Positions 1 to 7,346 are shown, numbered from the stretch's first letter. The stretch is 29,546 nucleotides of DNA from Erythrobacter donghaensis (GCF_001557325.1 NZ_LSJS01000079.1:1-29546), one strand, 5' to 3'. Numbers and translations: made by a program. Notes: generated by a model from the sequence alone, not told the origin.

Positions 1-471
1 GGTCAAGCGGGCTTGATGGTGGGCGAGCGTCAAGCCGTGCGGGGGCGTGCGCCAGTCGGGGGCGACGGTGCAGGCCGGGGCCAGCACGAAGCGCCGCCGG
101 GCGAAACCCGGGTGGGGGATGGTGAGGATCTTCGAGACCCACGCGCCGCCGCTCCACAGCACGATGTCCAGATCGAGCACCCGGTCACCCCAGCGCTGGC
201 CGGGCCGGCGGCCGAATTCACGCTCGGTGCGCTTGAGCGCCGCGAGCAGCGCGGGCGGATCGCGTTCGCTCTCCAGCACCAGCACGGCATTGGCGAAGCG
301 CCGCCGCGCCGCGCCCATCGCCGGGGTCGCGATCACCGGCGAGCGCGCGGTGACGGTGCCGAAGGCGGCAAGCTCCTCCATGGCTGCGCGCACCACGCCC
401 CCGGGAGCACCGTAGCGGTGGTGCCGCCGGTTGCTCCCGAGCGCGACGAGGTACGTGCTCGACCGCCTCAG
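1..471 (-). CDS. folK: Dihydropterin pyrophosphokinase FolK, 3' end cut by window edge
   Basis: FolK transfers pyrophosphate from ATP to 6-hydroxymethyl-7,8-dihydropterin in folate synthesis (cytoplasm). The minus-strand frame reads YLVALGSN near the N-terminus and carries the family signature RWGDRVLDLDIVLW, followed by an IPHPGF segment and a C-terminal LAPACTVAPDW segment, all typical of FolK. About 157 codons are present and the frame runs off base 1, so the stop is missing. The start is uncertain: no ATG stands at the expected place. A CTG at 471 gives a natural-length N-terminus, while a GTG at 549 would extend it 26 codons into the end of aguB. The gene follows aguB on the same strand within about 10 bases, so the two are probably co-transcribed. 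The family call is secure; the start is a guess. Confidence 0.88.
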   Translation of the reverse strand, partial: MRRSSTYLVALGSNRRHHRYGAPGGVVRAAMEELAAFGTVTARSPVIATPAMGAARRRFANAVLVLESERDPPALLAALKRTEREFGRRPGQRWGDRVLDLDIVLWSGGAWVSKILTIPHPGFARRRFVLAPACTVAPDWRTPPHGLTLAHHQARLT

Positions 472-481
472 ATGTGCGCTC

Positions 482-1360
482 TCAGATATCTTGAGCGATC
501 CGCCCGTAGAGCTGCGGACGGCGGTCGCGGAAGAAGCCCATCCCGGCACGGTGCTTCGCGGCGCGCGCCAGATCGAGCCGTGCGACCAGCACGCCGGTCT
601 CCTCCTTGCCGAACAGCGCGAGATCATCGCCCCATTCGTCGGTGATGAAGGAGTGGCCGTAGAAGCTCTGGGCGCGCTCGGCGGGGCCCTCGTGGCCGAT
701 GCGGTTGCTCGCCACCACCGGCATGCAGTTCGACACCGCATGGCCGATCATCGCGCGGCGCCACATGCGGCTGGTGTCGAGATCGGCGTCATAGGGTTCG
801 GAACCGATCGCAGTCGGATACATCAGGAGCTCGGCGCCCAGCAGCGCCATCACCCGCGCGCTTTCGGGATACCACTGGTCCCAGCACACGCCGACGCCGA
901 CCTTGACGCGCGCGCCGTCCTCTCCGGCCACGTCCCACACCTTGAAGCCGTCATTCCCGGGGCGGAAGTAATACTTCTCCTCGTAGCCCGGGCCGTCGGG
1001 GATGTGACTCTTGCGATAGGTGCCCATGATCGCCCCGTCGGGGCCGATCATCGCGAGGGTGTTGTAATAGTGGTGCCCGTCGCGCTCGAAGAAGCTGGTG
1101 GGGATCGTCACCTTGAGCTTCGCGGCGAGCGCTTGCATCGCGATGACGCTGGGGTGCTCGGGCGTGGGGCGGGCGAGCGCGAACAGCGCCTCGTCCTCCT
1201 CGCGGCAGAAATATTCGCCGCTGAACAGCTCGGGCGGCAGGATCAGCTGCGCGCCCCTGGCGGCGGCGTCCTCGATCAGCGCGGCGACGGCGGCGATGTT
1301 GGCCGCCTCGTCCTGATCCGAGAGGGCAAGCTGGAGGGCGGCGACAGTGATGGCGGTCAT
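482..1360 (-). CDS. aguB: N-carbamoylputrescine amidase (nitrilase superfamily)
   Basis: A 292-residue carbon-nitrogen hydrolase. AguB releases ammonia and CO2 from N-carbamoylputrescine to give putrescine, the last step of the agmatine route. The nitrilase triad is visible: Glu44 in LPPELF, Lys117 in YRKSHIPDG and Cys159 in GVCWDQWYPE. The stretches YRKSHIPDGPGYEEKYYF and CWDQWYPESAR are typical of the AguB branch rather than of other nitrilases. Length is normal for the family. ATG at 1360 is preceded by a GGGGG-containing purine tract. The usual partner, agmatine deiminase (aguA), is not in the window. It ends about 10 bases before folK on the same strand. The substrate is inferred from family resemblance. 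Confidence 0.9.
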   Translation of the reverse strand: MTAITVAALQLALSDQDEAANIAAVAALIEDAAARGAQLILPPELFSGEYFCREEDEALFALARPTPEHPSVIAMQALAAKLKVTIPTSFFERDGHHYYNTLAMIGPDGAIMGTYRKSHIPDGPGYEEKYYFRPGNDGFKVWDVAGEDGARVKVGVGVCWDQWYPESARVMALLGAELLMYPTAIGSEPYDADLDTSRMWRRAMIGHAVSNCMPVVASNRIGHEGPAERAQSFYGHSFITDEWGDDLALFGKEETGVLVARLDLARAAKHRAGMGFFRDRRPQLYGRIAQDI

Positions 1361-1382
1361 GCCGCGCCCCCTACAGCGATTC

Positions 1383-1413
1383 CCGGCGCGGGGGAACCTC
1401 CCGCCCGCGCCGG
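1383..1413. other. GC-rich stem-loop between the methyltransferase gene and aguB
   Basis: Perfect 10-bp inverted repeat CCGGCGCGGG (1383-1392) and CCCGCGCCGG (1404-1413) around an 11-base loop, in the 63-base gap between two minus-strand genes. No T-tract follows in either direction, so it is not a classic intrinsic terminator. It could be a processing or mRNA stability element, or a weak attenuator. Confidence 0.45.
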
Positions 1414-1423
1414 ATGCGACAGA

Positions 1424-2329
1424 TCACTTCGCCTTCTTGAACAGCAGAGTCATCCGGTCGCTCTCGCCCAGGCCCTTCAGGTCCTCGCGCTTGGTCGCGA
1501 GCGAGGGCGGCATTTCCCACACGCCTTCGGGGTGGTTGGCCGGGTCCTTGGCATTGGCGTTGATCTCGCTCGCCGCGACCAGCTCGAAGCCGTTGAGGCG
1601 CATGAAGTCGATCATGTCCTGCTGCTTGAGATAGCCCTTCGAGCCATCGGCATAGGCCCACGGCGCATCGGGCTTGGCGCGGTGCTGGATGATGCCGAGC
1701 AGGCCGTCATCCTTGAGCAGCTCGCGCATCGCCCGGATTTCGGTGTCGGCGGTGCCCGAACGGGTCGGGCTGTGCATCGCGCGGATCACCAGAATGCGGT
1801 CGAAGGTGCCCTTCTGCTCGGCCGCCTTGTCGAGCGTCAGCCCGCTGAACTTCTCCGCCGGCAGCCCGGTATAGCCTGCCACTTCCGCGCCAAAGCCCGC
1901 CGCCTGATCACGGATGCGCTGCTGGCGCGCCGGATCGGCGGTGGCGGTGAGCGGGTTGGCGTAGAGGCCGACCAGCTGGCCCTCGCCGCCCAGATAGTGC
2001 CCGAGCAGGCGCGAATACCACCCGCCGCCCGGCGCATATTCGCCGACCTTCATTTCCGGGCCGACATGGAAGAAGGCGAGCGTTTCGGCCGGGTGCCGGA
2101 AGGCGTCGCGCGCCTTGTCTTCCGCACGGCTCGGGTGGTTGATCGCGGCCGACAGCTGCTCGCCGTGCATCTTCATGAAGTGCGCGGTGTCCTTGATGTG
2201 GGCCTCGTCCATCATGCCGTCGGCAGCGGGCATGGCGTGACCGGCGTGCCCCGAGCTGCTTTGGGCGGCGAGCGGCGCGGCAAGGGCAAGGCCGCTGACG
2301 GCGGTCAGCGCAAGGATCAGTTTTGTCAT
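1424..2329 (-). CDS. Exported class I SAM-methyltransferase-like protein (COG4798 type)
   Basis: 301 residues. The first 23 look like a Sec signal peptide: a single Lys, a hydrophobic core rich in Leu, Ala and Val, and a likely cut after the PLAAQ stretch. A short His/Met-containing linker follows (HAGHAM near 28-33). The mature part resembles predicted methyltransferases of COG4798: a DAFRHPAETLAFF segment (about 75-87), then KVGEYAPGGGWYSRLL (about 94-109) in the place of the SAM-binding glycine loop, and a later FDRILVIRAMH strand. No substrate can be named. ATG at 2329 was chosen over an upstream in-frame start because GGGAGAG lies about 9 bases before it and the protein then begins with the signal peptide. 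It is divergent from msrA (98-base gap). An exported methyltransferase is odd because SAM is cytoplasmic; the fold may do something else here. Confidence 0.78.
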   Translation of the reverse strand: MTKLILALTAVSGLALAAPLAAQSSSGHAGHAMPAADGMMDEAHIKDTAHFMKMHGEQLSAAINHPSRAEDKARDAFRHPAETLAFFHVGPEMKVGEYAPGGGWYSRLLGHYLGGEGQLVGLYANPLTATADPARQQRIRDQAAGFGAEVAGYTGLPAEKFSGLTLDKAAEQKGTFDRILVIRAMHSPTRSGTADTEIRAMRELLKDDGLLGIIQHRAKPDAPWAYADGSKGYLKQQDMIDFMRLNGFELVAASEINANAKDPANHPEGVWEMPPSLATKREDLKGLGESDRMTLLFKKAK

Positions 2330-2427
2330 GGCGTGTAACTCTCCCGGATTTTGGCAAGAATAGCGCACGAGGCGCTGGCATTGGCGTTTCGCTGGCCTAT
2401 CTCTGGCACAAAGCAACGGAGAATTCG

Positions 2428-2979
2428 ATGAGCAACATGCACACGGCGATCATTGCAGGCGGATGCTTCTGGTGCACCGAGGCGGTGTTCCGCGATGTCG
2501 TCGGGGTGAGCCAGGTCGAAAGCGGCTATATCGGCGGCACCAAGGCCAATCCCACCTACAAGGAGGTGTGCACCGGCACCACCGGCCATGCCGAGGGGAT
2601 CCGCGTGACCTTCGATCCGGCGGTGATCAGCCTTGCCGAAATCTACGACGTGTTCCTCGGCACGCATGATCCGACGCAGCTGAACCGGCAGGGCAACGAC
2701 GTGGGCACGCAGTATCGCAGCGCGATCTTCCCGCTGTCGGACGAACAGGGTGCCGAGGCCGAAGCGGCCATCGCGCGCTGGAATGCCGAGAACGGCAAGC
2801 GGGCGGTGACGACGATCGAAGGCCTGTCGGGGGGTGTGCAGACGGCGGAATGGTATCCGGCCGAGGACTATCACCAGGAATACTGGGACGGCGAAGGCCA
2901 GCGCAATCCCTACTGCCTTGCGGTGATCCCGCCCAAGCTGTTCAAGCTGCGCAAGAGCTTCCAGAAGTATGTGAAGTAG
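2428..2979 (+). CDS. msrA: Peptide-methionine (S)-S-oxide reductase MsrA
   Basis: 183 residues. MsrA reduces the S epimer of methionine sulfoxide in proteins and free methionine, recycled by thioredoxin. The catalytic motif GCFWC sits at residues 12-16 with nucleophile Cys13. Other family blocks are YIGGTKANPTYKEVCTGTTG, the HDPTQLNRQGNDVGTQYRS region and the YHQEYW segment. A further Cys in NPYC near the C-terminus may be the resolving residue. No signal peptide, so cytoplasmic. ATG at 2428 follows an ACGGAGA ribosome site by about 7 bases. It is convergent with rsmB across a repeat-bearing 101-base gap. The R-epimer partner msrB is 14 kb away in this window, so the two are not one operon. 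Confidence 0.96.
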   Translation: MSNMHTAIIAGGCFWCTEAVFRDVVGVSQVESGYIGGTKANPTYKEVCTGTTGHAEGIRVTFDPAVISLAEIYDVFLGTHDPTQLNRQGNDVGTQYRSAIFPLSDEQGAEAEAAIARWNAENGKRAVTTIEGLSGGVQTAEWYPAEDYHQEYWDGEGQRNPYCLAVIPPKLFKLRKSFQKYVK

Positions 2980-2993
2980 GGTGCGTTTGTCAT

Positions 2994-3067
2994 CCCGGAC
3001 TTGATCCGGGATCGCTTGCACCTTTGCGAGGCCGCGAGGAGGACAGCGGCCCCGGATCAAGTCCGGG
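2994..3067. repeat. Paired palindromic extragenic repeat, also a hairpin between convergent genes
   Basis: CCCGGACTTGATCCGGG at 2994-3010 is repeated as its exact reverse complement at 3051-3067, with 40 bases between. Each 17-base arm is itself nearly palindromic (CCCGGA and TCCGGG around a 5-base centre), so both small hairpins and one long hairpin are possible. This core resembles an extragenic element I recall as common in sphingomonad and other alphaproteobacterial genomes. It lies between the msrA and rsmB stops and could help end both transcripts, though it lacks a clear T-tract. Confidence 0.85.
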
Positions 3068-3080
3068 GAGACGGTGAGGC

Positions 3081-4346
3081 TTAGCGCTTCACCCACCGCC
3101 CCACGAAAAACCCGTCGAGCCCGCCCACATCGGCCAGCATCCCCGGATGGGTGCGCAGCCAGCCCTCGGGGGTCGGCGCGAGGCCGGCGGGGAGTTCCTC
3201 GGGCGTGATCGGGGCGGGCGTCAGGCCGAGTTCGGCATCGATCCACGCCGCCTGTTCCTCGCCCTCCTCCACCTCGAGCGAACACACCGCATAGACCAGC
3301 ACCCCGCCGGGGTTGAGCCACTCGGCCGCCTTGGCGGCGAGCGCGCGTTGCAGCTCGACCATCTCCGCCACCTGTCCCTTGCCGATGCGGTGGAGCACAT
3401 CGGGGTGGCGGCGGCAGGTGCCGGTCGCGGTGCAGGGCGCGTCGATCAGGATCGCGTCGAAGCGGTGCTTGGGCTCCCACGTCAGGGCATCGGCGCGCAC
3501 GGGGCTGGCCTTGAGGCCGGTGCGCTTGAGGTTGTCCTTGAGCAGGTCGAGCCGCCGCTTCGACATGTCGAGCGCGGTGACCTTCCAGCCGGACGCGGCC
3601 AGCTGCATGGTCTTGCCGCCGGGCGCGGCGCACAGGTCGAGCGCGTGCCTGCCCTCACCCGCCCCCAGCAGCCGCGCGGGCAGCGAGGCGGCGAGGTCCT
3701 GCACCCACCATGCACCCTCCTTGAAGTCCGCAAGGCTCTCCACCGCCGCGCCGCGCGGCAGGCGGATGTGGCCCGGCGCGAGGCTGACGCCGCCCATCTG
3801 GACGGCGCGGGTCGCGGTTTCGGCCGGGTCGCGCAGGGCAAGGTCGAGCTCGGGCGGGAAGGCGAGGCCGGGGGCGATCGCGGCGGCCCTCTCCACGCCC
3901 CAGCGGGCGATGACGCGCTCGGGCAAGGTGGGCATTTCGGGCAGCGTCGCGCCCTGCTTGTCGCCCTCGATTCTCGTTAACGCCGAGAACACCCCGTGCG
4001 CGAGCCGCCTAGGCCCACCCTCGAGCAGCGCGAGGCCGGTCGCGATCACCGCGTGCGGCGGCGTCTCGAGCCGCAGCGTCTGGGCGAGCATCAGCCGCAG
4101 CACCATCCGCGCCTTGGCATCGTCGGGCAGGCGCTGCTTCGTGGCGCTGTCGATCAGGCCGTCGAGATCGGTCAGCCAGCGCAGGGTCTCCCCCGCGATG
4201 GCGCGGGCGAGCGCGCGGTCGGGTGCCTTGCGGACATCGCCGAGCGCGGTGCCTTCGGCCTGCTCGAGCGTCTCGCCCCGCCGCAGCACGGCATCGAGCA
4301 GGCGCAGCGCGGCGCGGCGCACGGGAAGTCCGGGGGGGAGTGCCAT
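3081..4346 (-). CDS. rsmB: 16S rRNA m5C967 methyltransferase, RsmB/Sun family
   Basis: 421 residues. The N-terminal ~130 residues form a NusB-like RNA-binding domain (ALRLLDAVL start, then helices rich in Ala, Leu and Arg). The rest is an RsmB/NOP2 Rossmann methyltransferase: SAM motif LDLCAAPGGKTMQLA near 237-251, DAPCTATGTCRRHPD with Cys305, and VYAVCSLEVEEGE with Cys355. The two cysteines are the general-base and nucleophile pair of m5C RNA methyltransferases. The NusB-like domain points to the RsmB (C967) type, which acts on the 30S precursor. ATG at 4346 has a GAGG about 6 bases upstream. It is divergent from the small DUF1674 gene (56-base gap). The exact target base is inferred from family. 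Confidence 0.92.
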   Translation of the reverse strand: MALPPGLPVRRAALRLLDAVLRRGETLEQAEGTALGDVRKAPDRALARAIAGETLRWLTDLDGLIDSATKQRLPDDAKARMVLRLMLAQTLRLETPPHAVIATGLALLEGGPRRLAHGVFSALTRIEGDKQGATLPEMPTLPERVIARWGVERAAAIAPGLAFPPELDLALRDPAETATRAVQMGGVSLAPGHIRLPRGAAVESLADFKEGAWWVQDLAASLPARLLGAGEGRHALDLCAAPGGKTMQLAASGWKVTALDMSKRRLDLLKDNLKRTGLKASPVRADALTWEPKHRFDAILIDAPCTATGTCRRHPDVLHRIGKGQVAEMVELQRALAAKAAEWLNPGGVLVYAVCSLEVEEGEEQAAWIDAELGLTPAPITPEELPAGLAPTPEGWLRTHPGMLADVGGLDGFFVGRWVKR

Positions 4347-4402
4347 CGGCGCGCCTCTACAGGTGCTTGAAACAAAGCGCCAGCACGCGCATTTGGAAGG
4401 GC

Positions 4403-4564
4403 ATGACCCGCGAGAAATCCGAGGCCGCCAAGGCCTTCAAGAAGCCCGCCCACTGGACCAACGATCCGGTGCCCGCGCCCAAGGCGGTCGAGAATGACGA
4501 GAAGCTCTCTCCCACCCGCTACGGTGACTGGGAGAGAGGAGACGGGATCGCGGTCGACTTCTGA
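4403..4564 (+). CDS. DUF1674 protein, succinate dehydrogenase assembly factor 4-like
   Basis: A 53-residue protein whose C-terminal block PTRYGDWERGDGIAVDF is the hallmark of DUF1674, the family of mitochondrial SDHAF4/Sdh8. Those proteins bind the flavinylated SdhA subunit before complex II is assembled. The N-terminal half is Lys/Ala/Pro-rich and probably disordered. ATG at 4403 follows GGAAGG very closely; the frame is open further upstream, but only this start gives the family's size. It is divergent from rsmB and is followed by the parS-bearing gap. No sdh genes are in the window, so the role comes only from the family motif. Confidence 0.85.
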   Translation: MTREKSEAAKAFKKPAHWTNDPVPAPKAVENDEKLSPTRYGDWERGDGIAVDF

Positions 4565-4593
4565 GCCGCGGCGGCGCGCGCCGCTACGGCGGT

Positions 4594-4626
4594 ATTGCGC
4601 ATCGATTGCACGGTTATTGCACGATC
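4594..4626. repeat. Three tandem 11-bp repeats next to parS
   Basis: Three consecutive 11-base units start with the same core: ATTGCGCATCG (4594-4604), ATTGCACGGTT (4605-4615) and ATTGCACGATC (4616-4626). The first 5 bases are identical in all three and the first 8 in the last two. An 11-bp period puts the cores on about the same face of the helix, as in arrays bound by repeating protein units. They end 16 bases before the parS-like site. Function unknown. Confidence 0.55.
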
Positions 4627-4642
4627 ATGGGGCGCACTGCCG

Positions 4643-4658
4643 TGTTCCACGTGAAACA
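4643..4658. other. parS-like centromere site (ParB/Spo0J binding)
   Basis: TGTTCCACGTGAAACA matches the 16-base chromosomal parS consensus TGTTNCACGTGAAACA at every fixed position, and is one base from a perfect palindrome. ParB loads at such sites to organise and segregate the origin region. It lies in the 162-base gap between two genes that converge on it, outside coding sequence. No second copy was seen in this window. If functional, it suggests the window is in the origin-proximal part of the chromosome. Confidence 0.8.
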
Positions 4659-4726
4659 ATGGTGCCCCTGTCAGCGCTTTGCCTGACGCTCCATGATTGG
4701 GTCGCGCTTGCCGGCCCCCGGGGGGG

Positions 4727-6154
4727 TCAGAGCGGCACGAACTCCACCTTGAGCCCGTCCTTGGGCTGCGGGATCGGCCATTCCTGCCAATCGGGCTTGT
4801 ACCCCGCCGCTGCCTCGATGCGGTATCGCTGGAGCAGCTGCGCCATCAGGATCTTGACCTGCATATAGGCGAAGTGCAGCCCGAGGCACATATGCGCGCC
4901 CCCGCCGAAGGGCACCCAGGCATATTTATGGCGGGCCTTCACCTGCTCGGGCGTGAAGCGCAGCGGATCGAAGGTGAAGGGATTGTCCCAATATTCCTCG
5001 GAATGGTGGGTCCAGTAGATGTTGATGCCTACCGAGGCACCCGCCGGAATGCGGTAACCGCCATATTCGAATTCGCGCAGCGCACGGCGCGGCATCGAGG
5101 GCACCGGCGGCACCATCCGCAGCGATTCCTTGAAGGCCATCTCGGTGAGGTCGAGCTTGCCGAGATCGTCGTAATCGAGCGGGCGGGGGTTGCCCTCCCC
5201 GTCCGGCCCGCCGGTCACCGCGAAGATCTCCTCGCGCAGCTTCTCCTGCCATTCGGGATTGGTCGCGAGGTAATAGATCAGCGATGTCGCCGAGGAGGTG
5301 ATGGTGTCGTGCGCCGCCATCATCAGGAAGTTCATGTGATCGACCACCTCGTCGACCGGCAGCAGGCTGCCGTCCTCGCGCGTGGCGGTGGCGAACTGGC
5401 TGAACATGTCCTGCCCTCCGCCTTCCGCGCGGCGGCGGAGGGTTTCGCGGGTGAAATAGTCGACCAGGAAGGCGCGGCCATCGACGCCCTTCTTCATCTT
5501 GGTGAAGGGCAGCGGCTTCCTCACCGGCGCGACCGAGGCCTGCACCATGTCGACGAAAGCCTCGTTGATCCTGTCGGCCTCGGGGCCCCAGGGCAGGCCG
5601 ATAAAGCTGTCGGCGGCGAGATCGAGGGTGAGCTTCTTGATCGCGGGATAGAACTGCATCGGCCCCGCCCAGCCGGCGACTTCACGAGCAATCCCGCGGT
5701 TCAGCGCACCCGAATAGTGCCGCATCGGCTCGGGCTTGAAGGCGATCGAGAGCGCGCGGCGGTCGATCCGGTGATGCTCGAAATCCATCAGCATCAGCCC
5801 GCGCGGGAAGAGCTGGTCGAGCACCGGGCCCCAGCCCTGTTCGGAGGAGAAGATCTTGTCCTTGTTGAACAGCAGCAGCTCGTTCGCCTCGGCCCCGATC
5901 AGCGCGATCTGCCAGCCGCCGAAGGCGCGGTTCTTGTAGACCTTGCCGTGGGCGGCGATCATCCGCGCGGCAAAGGCGTGCGGATCGGCGAGCATGGTCA
6001 AGGTGTTGCCGATCACCGGCCAGCCCGCTTCGCCCGGAATGTGGGCAAGATCGGCTTCGGTGAGGCGCAGCTCGCTCCAGTGACGGGGCGCACCGGCGGG
6101 GGCGCTGCCGCCGGGGGTTTCGCTATCCTGCGGGGCTTCGGCAAGGGTGGCCAT
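4727..6154 (-). CDS. Cytochrome P450
   Basis: 475 residues, a heme-thiolate monooxygenase. Visible marks: the I-helix oxygen-activation motif AHDT at 281-284 (usually A-G-x-D/E-T, here with Ala for Gly), the ExxR pair Glu343/Arg346 in FKESLRM, the DPLRF meander, and the heme loop FGGGAHMCLG with axial Cys423. There is no N-terminal membrane anchor, so it is a soluble bacterial type that needs separate redox partners; none are nearby. The overall look recalls the CYP26/CYP120/CYP51-like group, but subfamily and substrate cannot be fixed. ATG at 6154 follows GGAAAG, better than an in-frame start at 6220. It lies 78 bases downstream of hemH on the same strand. Confidence 0.92.
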   Translation of the reverse strand: MATLAEAPQDSETPGGSAPAGAPRHWSELRLTEADLAHIPGEAGWPVIGNTLTMLADPHAFAARMIAAHGKVYKNRAFGGWQIALIGAEANELLLFNKDKIFSSEQGWGPVLDQLFPRGLMLMDFEHHRIDRRALSIAFKPEPMRHYSGALNRGIAREVAGWAGPMQFYPAIKKLTLDLAADSFIGLPWGPEADRINEAFVDMVQASVAPVRKPLPFTKMKKGVDGRAFLVDYFTRETLRRRAEGGGQDMFSQFATATREDGSLLPVDEVVDHMNFLMMAAHDTITSSATSLIYYLATNPEWQEKLREEIFAVTGGPDGEGNPRPLDYDDLGKLDLTEMAFKESLRMVPPVPSMPRRALREFEYGGYRIPAGASVGINIYWTHHSEEYWDNPFTFDPLRFTPEQVKARHKYAWVPFGGGAHMCLGLHFAYMQVKILMAQLLQRYRIEAAAGYKPDWQEWPIPQPKDGLKVEFVPL

Positions 6155-6207
6155 GTCTTTCCAGATGCTCCGGTTATCGCGTTCGGTTTCGCAACTTACC
6201 CTGATGA

Positions 6208-6236
6208 AAGTTTCACGCAAGTTTCCCGCATGTCAA
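6208..6236 (-). promoter_or_regulatory. Candidate P450 promoter built over a tandem 11-bp repeat
   Basis: On the minus strand a perfect -35 box TTGACA (6231-6236) overlaps the hemH stop. It is followed by two direct repeats, GCGGGAAACTT and GCGTGAAACTT (6208-6229), with one mismatch. A 17-base spacer would place the -10 at 6208-6213 (AAACTT), a poor match. The repeats fill the spacer and -10, where an activator or repressor could bind. The promoter call is weak; the repeat is certain. Confidence 0.4.
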
Positions 6237-7267
6237 ATCCATCCGCCCAGCTCGCGGCGCAGCATCGCCTCGATCATCGCGAGGCCATCATCCGAGGTGT
6301 TGAGGCAATCGAGCACGGCGTAATCCTCGCCGCCCGCCTCGCAGAATTCCGCACGGCCCTCGATCGCCAGCTCCTCGAGCGTCTCGACGCAGTCCGCCGC
6401 GAAGCCGGGCGCGGCGACAACCAGCCGCTTGGTGCCCTTCCCGCCTTCCGCGATCAGCGTCGCATCGGTCGAAGGTTCGAGCCACGCCGCCGGGCCGAAG
6501 CGCGACTGGAAGGTGGTCTCGAACCGCACGCCTTCGAACTCGGGCCGCGTCGCCAGCTCCTCGCGCAGCAGCCGCGCGGTCTTGGAGCAGTGGCAGTAAT
6601 AGGGATCGCCCTTCTCCAGCGTCTGCTGCGGCATCCCGTGGAAGCTGAGCAGCATGACCTCGGGCCTGAAGGTGAGCGCGCGCACCTGCCGGGTGAGATC
6701 CTCGGCCAGCGCGTTCAGATAGTTGGGATCATCGTGATAGGGCGGCACGAAACGCAAGGTCGGCTGCCAGCGCATCTTGCCGAGCACGCGGGCGATCTCG
6801 TCGAACACGGTTGCGGTCGTCGCGGCGCAATATTGCGGATACATCGGCGAAATCAGGATGCGGTCGCAGCCGTCCGCCATCATCGCGGTGAGGCGGCTCT
6901 CGATCGAGGGGTTGCCGTATCGCATCGCCCAACCGACCTGCACCTGCTCACCGAAACGCCCCACCATCGCCTCGGCCTGCCGCGCGGTGATGTCGGCGAG
7001 CGGGGAGCCGCGCTCGGTCCAGATCTTCTGATAGGCCCTGGCGCTCTTCTGGGGCCGGGTGTTGAGGATGATGCCGCGCAGGATCAGCTGCCAGGCGATC
7101 GGCGGGATCTCGACCACCCGCGTGTCCGAGAGGAACTGCTTGAGGTAGCGCTTGACCGATTCGGGATCGGGCCCGTCGGGAGTGCCGAGGTTGATCAGCA
7201 GCACGCCGATGCGGCCGCTCTTGGCCGGAGGATGGTCGCCCGGAAGGCGCTGGGTCTGCCAGGTCAT
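6233..7267 (-). CDS. hemH: Ferrochelatase HemH
   Basis: 344 residues. HemH inserts Fe2+ into protoporphyrin IX, the last step of heme synthesis, at the inner face of the membrane. Family blocks: GVLLINLGTPDGP near the start, SPMYPQYCAATTATV, LLSFHGMP with the conserved His210, the CHCSKTARLL segment, FQSRFGPAAWLEP, and VVAAPGFAADCVETLEEL with the conserved acidic ETLEE stretch. Length is normal. ATG at 7267. It lies 79 bases downstream of the IorB-like gene and 78 bases upstream of the P450 on the same strand, so heme supply may be linked to the P450. Confidence 0.96.
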   Translation of the reverse strand: MTWQTQRLPGDHPPAKSGRIGVLLINLGTPDGPDPESVKRYLKQFLSDTRVVEIPPIAWQLILRGIILNTRPQKSARAYQKIWTERGSPLADITARQAEAMVGRFGEQVQVGWAMRYGNPSIESRLTAMMADGCDRILISPMYPQYCAATTATVFDEIARVLGKMRWQPTLRFVPPYHDDPNYLNALAEDLTRQVRALTFRPEVMLLSFHGMPQQTLEKGDPYYCHCSKTARLLREELATRPEFEGVRFETTFQSRFGPAAWLEPSTDATLIAEGGKGTKRLVVAAPGFAADCVETLEELAIEGRAEFCEAGGEDYAVLDCLNTSDDGLAMIEAMLRRELGGWI

Positions 7268-7346
7268 AGTGCGCCCAACGGTCGGCAGGCGTTTCGTTTC
7301 CGCGGCCCTGCGATTGGCGCGGCCTCATGTTGCATAAATGTCAGGA

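Noticed and set aside
431..2338. A 635-codon plus-strand frame opposite aguB and the methyltransferase; similar long frames at 7641-9842 and 24341-26419
   Set aside because: All are antisense to genes with recognised motifs; composition is His/Arg/Gly-rich as expected of reverse-frame shadows.
2850..3077. A short coding frame running from within msrA through the palindromic repeat
   Set aside because: It reads the repeat as HPGLDPGS-type peptide, a familiar false call over this type of element.
4715..4724. CCCCCGGGGG palindrome just after the P450 stop
   Set aside because: A simple C/G run with no loop or T-tract; not a convincing site or terminator.
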